NCBI RefSeq assembly: GCF_004762035.2
Contig: NZ_SIJK02000026.1
Span: 1-64,000 of the forward strand
Length of the DNA: 64,000 nucleotides
DNA from: Candidatus Chloroploca mongolica
Lineage (GTDB): Bacteria > Chloroflexota > Chloroflexia > Chloroflexales > Chloroflexaceae
Direction of reading: 5' to 3'
Positions 62,132 through 64,000 of the stretch are shown piece by piece (position 1 is the first letter of the stretch; each line of letters starts with the position of its first letter). Made by a program: the position numbers and the translations under genes. Below the pieces are notes generated by a model that saw nothing but the letters and a program-made list of their open reading frames with translations, was not told the origin of the DNA and did no database searches.

Positions 62132-62521
62132 ATGAGCAATCGCGAGATTCTCGAAAAGTACTACGAATACGCCAATGCAGGCAACTGGGATGCCTGGTGT
62201 GATCTCTTCACCGATGATCAAGAGATGGACGAGCAACTCGCCGGGCATATTGCGGGACTCACCACCCTGCGTGGCATGATGGCAGGCATGGGCCAGGCCT
62301 ACGCCAAATTCCAGAATGTGCCCAAAACGATCTTTGTCAGCGGCGACGAAGGTGCCGCCGTCTCGCACATCTCGGCCCTGGCCGCCAAATACCCCGACGA
62401 AGCCATCGAGGCTGAAGTGATGAACTACTTCAAGTTCCGCGACGGCAAAATCGCGTATATGGCCAACTTCCACGACTCGAAACCATTCGAACCCTTCCTC
62501 CGCCAGATCAGCGAAGGGTGA
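62132..62521 (+). CDS. NTF2-like / SnoaL-like protein 2
   Basis: 129 residues. ILEKYYEYANAGNWDAWCDL followed by FTDDQEMDEQLAGHIAG is the standard SnoaL-like opening, and EVMNYFKFRDGKIAYMANFH the central strand pair ending the cone. Compared with NTF2-like protein 1 it is shorter and not closely similar. It may act on or bind the same intermediate, possibly as an isomerase or dehydratase. ACGGAGAATGACAGC before the ATG gives GGAG at about nine bases. Confidence 0.78.
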   Translation: MSNREILEKYYEYANAGNWDAWCDLFTDDQEMDEQLAGHIAGLTTLRGMMAGMGQAYAKFQNVPKTIFVSGDEGAAVSHISALAAKYPDEAIEAEVMNYFKFRDGKIAYMANFHDSKPFEPFLRQISEG

Positions 62522-62535
62522 GGCTGTTTGCTTCA

Positions 62536-62567
62536 TTGGACAAAAGCCCGCTACGCGGGCTTTTGTC
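62536..62567. terminator. Strong hairpin between NTF2-like 2 and MBL genes
   Basis: GGACAAAAGCCCGC (62538-62551) and GCGGGCTTTTGTCC (about 62556-62569) form a perfect 14-bp stem with a short loop. The 3' arm is T-rich but no T-run follows. It may partly terminate or buffer expression of the downstream MBL gene. Confidence 0.55.
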
Positions 62568-62608
62568 CCGCGCAAAGAACGTCATCTTTAACCAAGGAGT
62601 ACCCACAT

Positions 62609-63457
62609 ATGTCCACCTACCCAATTGTACACACGTTTGACGGCAAATTTGTCGAACTGCCACGCGATCACGTTCATGCCTACATCGTTGAGTTGGAAAA
62701 CTCGGTGGTGCTGGTTGATGCCACGCTGGCCCTCTCGAGCGCCAGTGAATTCCGGGCCAAAGCCGAGGCGCTTGGCAAGCCACTCAAGGCGGTCTTGATG
62801 ACCCACGGCCACCCCGATCACTACGTTGGCCTGGCGAAATTTGCCGACCTGCCCCGCTACGGCTCGCAGGGCTGCCTCGATTTTGCTATCCGCGAAGACG
62901 TTGCCAAAGCCGCGATCGCCAAGTACCTCTTTGGCGACGACTTCCCCGACGAGCGCGTCTTCCCTGATCAGATCATCAGCGACGGCTTTACGATCACCTT
63001 CGATGGCGTCACCTTCACCTTCACCGATCTCGGCCCGGCTGAATCCGATAGCGACGGCATGTGGTCCTTCGAGAAAGACGGCGTCTTGCACGCCTTTGTG
63101 GGTGACACCGTCTCTAATCATACCCACTGCTTCTTCCGCGATGGACACACCCCCAACTGGCTGCGTGCACTTGATCGGCTCGAAAAAGAACTCCCCGACG
63201 ATGCTCTGCTCTTTATTGGACACGGGCCAACACCCTCGTCCAAAGAGATCATTGCCTGGCAGCGCGGCTACATCCACACCTTCCTTGATGCCGTCAAGCA
63301 ACTCACGTCCATCGAAGCCCTGGCCGCAACTCGTCCCACGCAGGAGAAGATGATCGCTGCCGTCAAAGAATATCTGCCCAACGAGGTGACGCTCTTCCTG
63401 CTTGACTACGAACTGCACCACTCGATCCCCGAAACCTGGAAGCAATTGCAGGTCTAA
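62609..63457 (+). CDS. Metallo-beta-lactamase fold hydrolase
   Basis: 282 residues from ATG 62609, with AAGGAG upstream. VLVDATLALSSASEFRAKAE leads to the metal motif AVLMTHGHPDHYVGLAKF (HxHxDH-type; here HGHPDH). FVGDTVSNHTHCFF provides the bridging Asp and LLFIGHGPTPSS a later His. A C-terminal helical part (WQRGYIHTFLDAVKQLTSIE) is as in lactonase and glyoxalase II-like members. It probably hydrolyses a thioester or lactone product of the cluster. Zinc or iron dependent by family. Confidence 0.82.
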   Translation: MSTYPIVHTFDGKFVELPRDHVHAYIVELENSVVLVDATLALSSASEFRAKAEALGKPLKAVLMTHGHPDHYVGLAKFADLPRYGSQGCLDFAIREDVAKAAIAKYLFGDDFPDERVFPDQIISDGFTITFDGVTFTFTDLGPAESDSDGMWSFEKDGVLHAFVGDTVSNHTHCFFRDGHTPNWLRALDRLEKELPDDALLFIGHGPTPSSKEIIAWQRGYIHTFLDAVKQLTSIEALAATRPTQEKMIAAVKEYLPNEVTLFLLDYELHHSIPETWKQLQV

Positions 63458-63520
63458 CCGAGCAAAGATGAGAAGCCATCAAGCAGTGGGCTCCGTCAGC
63501 GGGGCGAAAGGTGACGAAGG

Positions 63521-64000
63521 ATGAAGCTGCAGGGTCAGAAGGTCGGCGTCTTGATCGAAAGCGATTTCTATGAAGACGAGATCTTCTATTATAAGCATCG
63601 TTTTGTTGAAGAAGGGATGGAGTTGCATTTCCTCACCCGACTGTGGGGGCAATCTTCATTGACCTTCCTCGGGCACGAGTATCGTGCGCCGTTGACCGCC
63701 CACGAGACGTTTGAGGGCATGAGCGATGAGGAGTTGCGCAGTTACGCGGCAATCATTGTGCCATCGGGCATTGTCTCGGATCGCCTGCGTTACACCGAGG
63801 ATCCCGCGAAGATCCCGCCCGCCACGGAATTTCTCAAACGCGCCTTTGCCGAGCCGGGCATCATCAAGGGCATCATCTGCCATGGGATGTGGCTCGTTGC
63901 CCCGGCCCCAGAACTGGTGCGCGGGCGCCCAGTCACCGTGCATAACAACCTGATCAGCGACGCCAAAAATATGGGTGCCCTCTACACCAATCAGGATCTC
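63521..64000 (+). CDS. DJ-1/PfpI superfamily protein 2, 5' part (runs off right edge)
   Basis: 160 codons from ATG 63521 to the edge without a stop; AAAGG lies eight bases upstream. KVGVLIESDFYEDEIFYYKH with its family Glu, LRSYAAIIVPSGIVSDRLRY, and GIIKGIICHGMWLVAPAPEL, the nucleophile elbow with Cys-His, match PfpI/glyoxalase III-type proteins more closely than the first DJ-1 gene. VRGRPVTVHNNLISDAKNMG continues the fold. It is part of the same plus-strand cluster. Confidence 0.83.
   Translation, partial: MKLQGQKVGVLIESDFYEDEIFYYKHRFVEEGMELHFLTRLWGQSSLTFLGHEYRAPLTAHETFEGMSDEELRSYAAIIVPSGIVSDRLRYTEDPAKIPPATEFLKRAFAEPGIIKGIICHGMWLVAPAPELVRGRPVTVHNNLISDAKNMGALYTNQDL

Overview
The window looks like a chromosomal contig from a Chloroflexota bacterium, probably a Chloroflexales filamentous phototroph or close relative. 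This rests on a CruF-type carotenoid protein, short palindromic intergenic repeats of a kind I associate with this group, a pair of orphan tRNAs, and generally GC-rich coding sequence. No taxonomic search was possible, so the assignment is inference.

Layout. 1-6.7 kb is an accessory region: the N-terminal part of a large secreted Rhs/WapA-like protein running off the left edge, an AT-richer darT-darG toxin-antitoxin pair whose antitoxin carries a DprA/SLOG-like second domain, and a Uma2 nuclease. 7-17 kb mixes housekeeping and stress genes (hemolysin-III, arsC, mobA, tpx, FmdB-type, Fur-type, primary-like sigma factor, SDR, Ca-type P-ATPase) with many small palindromic mobile elements, followed by tRNA-Ala and tRNA-Ile. 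17-26 kb holds an S41 protease, methyltransferase, SCP2 protein, SH3 membrane protein, glycosyltransferase, sucC, purA and argD. 26.2-33.9 kb is a tightly coupled plus-strand operon of five complex I / group-4 hydrogenase-like proteins without any Fe-S or nucleotide-binding subunit, followed by an ABC exporter pair. 33.9-44.3 kb contains an amine oxidase, an ArsR regulator, dusB with a leaderless-type promoter, a flavodoxin-like protein, an acyltransferase, CruF, a slipin/NfeD pair, a deoxyhypusine-synthase-like protein, purN and a degenerate dihydroorotate-dehydrogenase homologue.

44.8-58.0 kb is a long minus-strand gene train. It runs from an AGE-family protein, STAS, GlgX and STAS through an RsbW-type kinase and a receiver/PP2C phosphatase, then two MinD-like ATPases, an ECF-S-like membrane protein with a HAMP-like segment and coiled coil, an MFS-like transporter, a PaaK-like ligase and a glutaminase homologue that lacks its catalytic Ser and Lys. 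I read it as a partner-switching signalling system linked to carbohydrate storage. 58.8-64 kb is a plus-strand cluster of two DJ-1/PfpI proteins, a benzoylformate-decarboxylase-like ThDP enzyme, two NTF2-like proteins and a metallo-beta-lactamase-fold protein; it looks like an uncharacterised catabolic or detoxification pathway.

Across the window there are at least three families of 120-280 bp elements with terminal inverted repeats. The better-preserved copies are flanked by 12-bp direct repeats matching at 11 of 12 positions, which indicates real transposition (MITE-like elements). No transposase gene is visible in the window. One truncated copy lies over a broken YefM/YoeB-type toxin-antitoxin locus.
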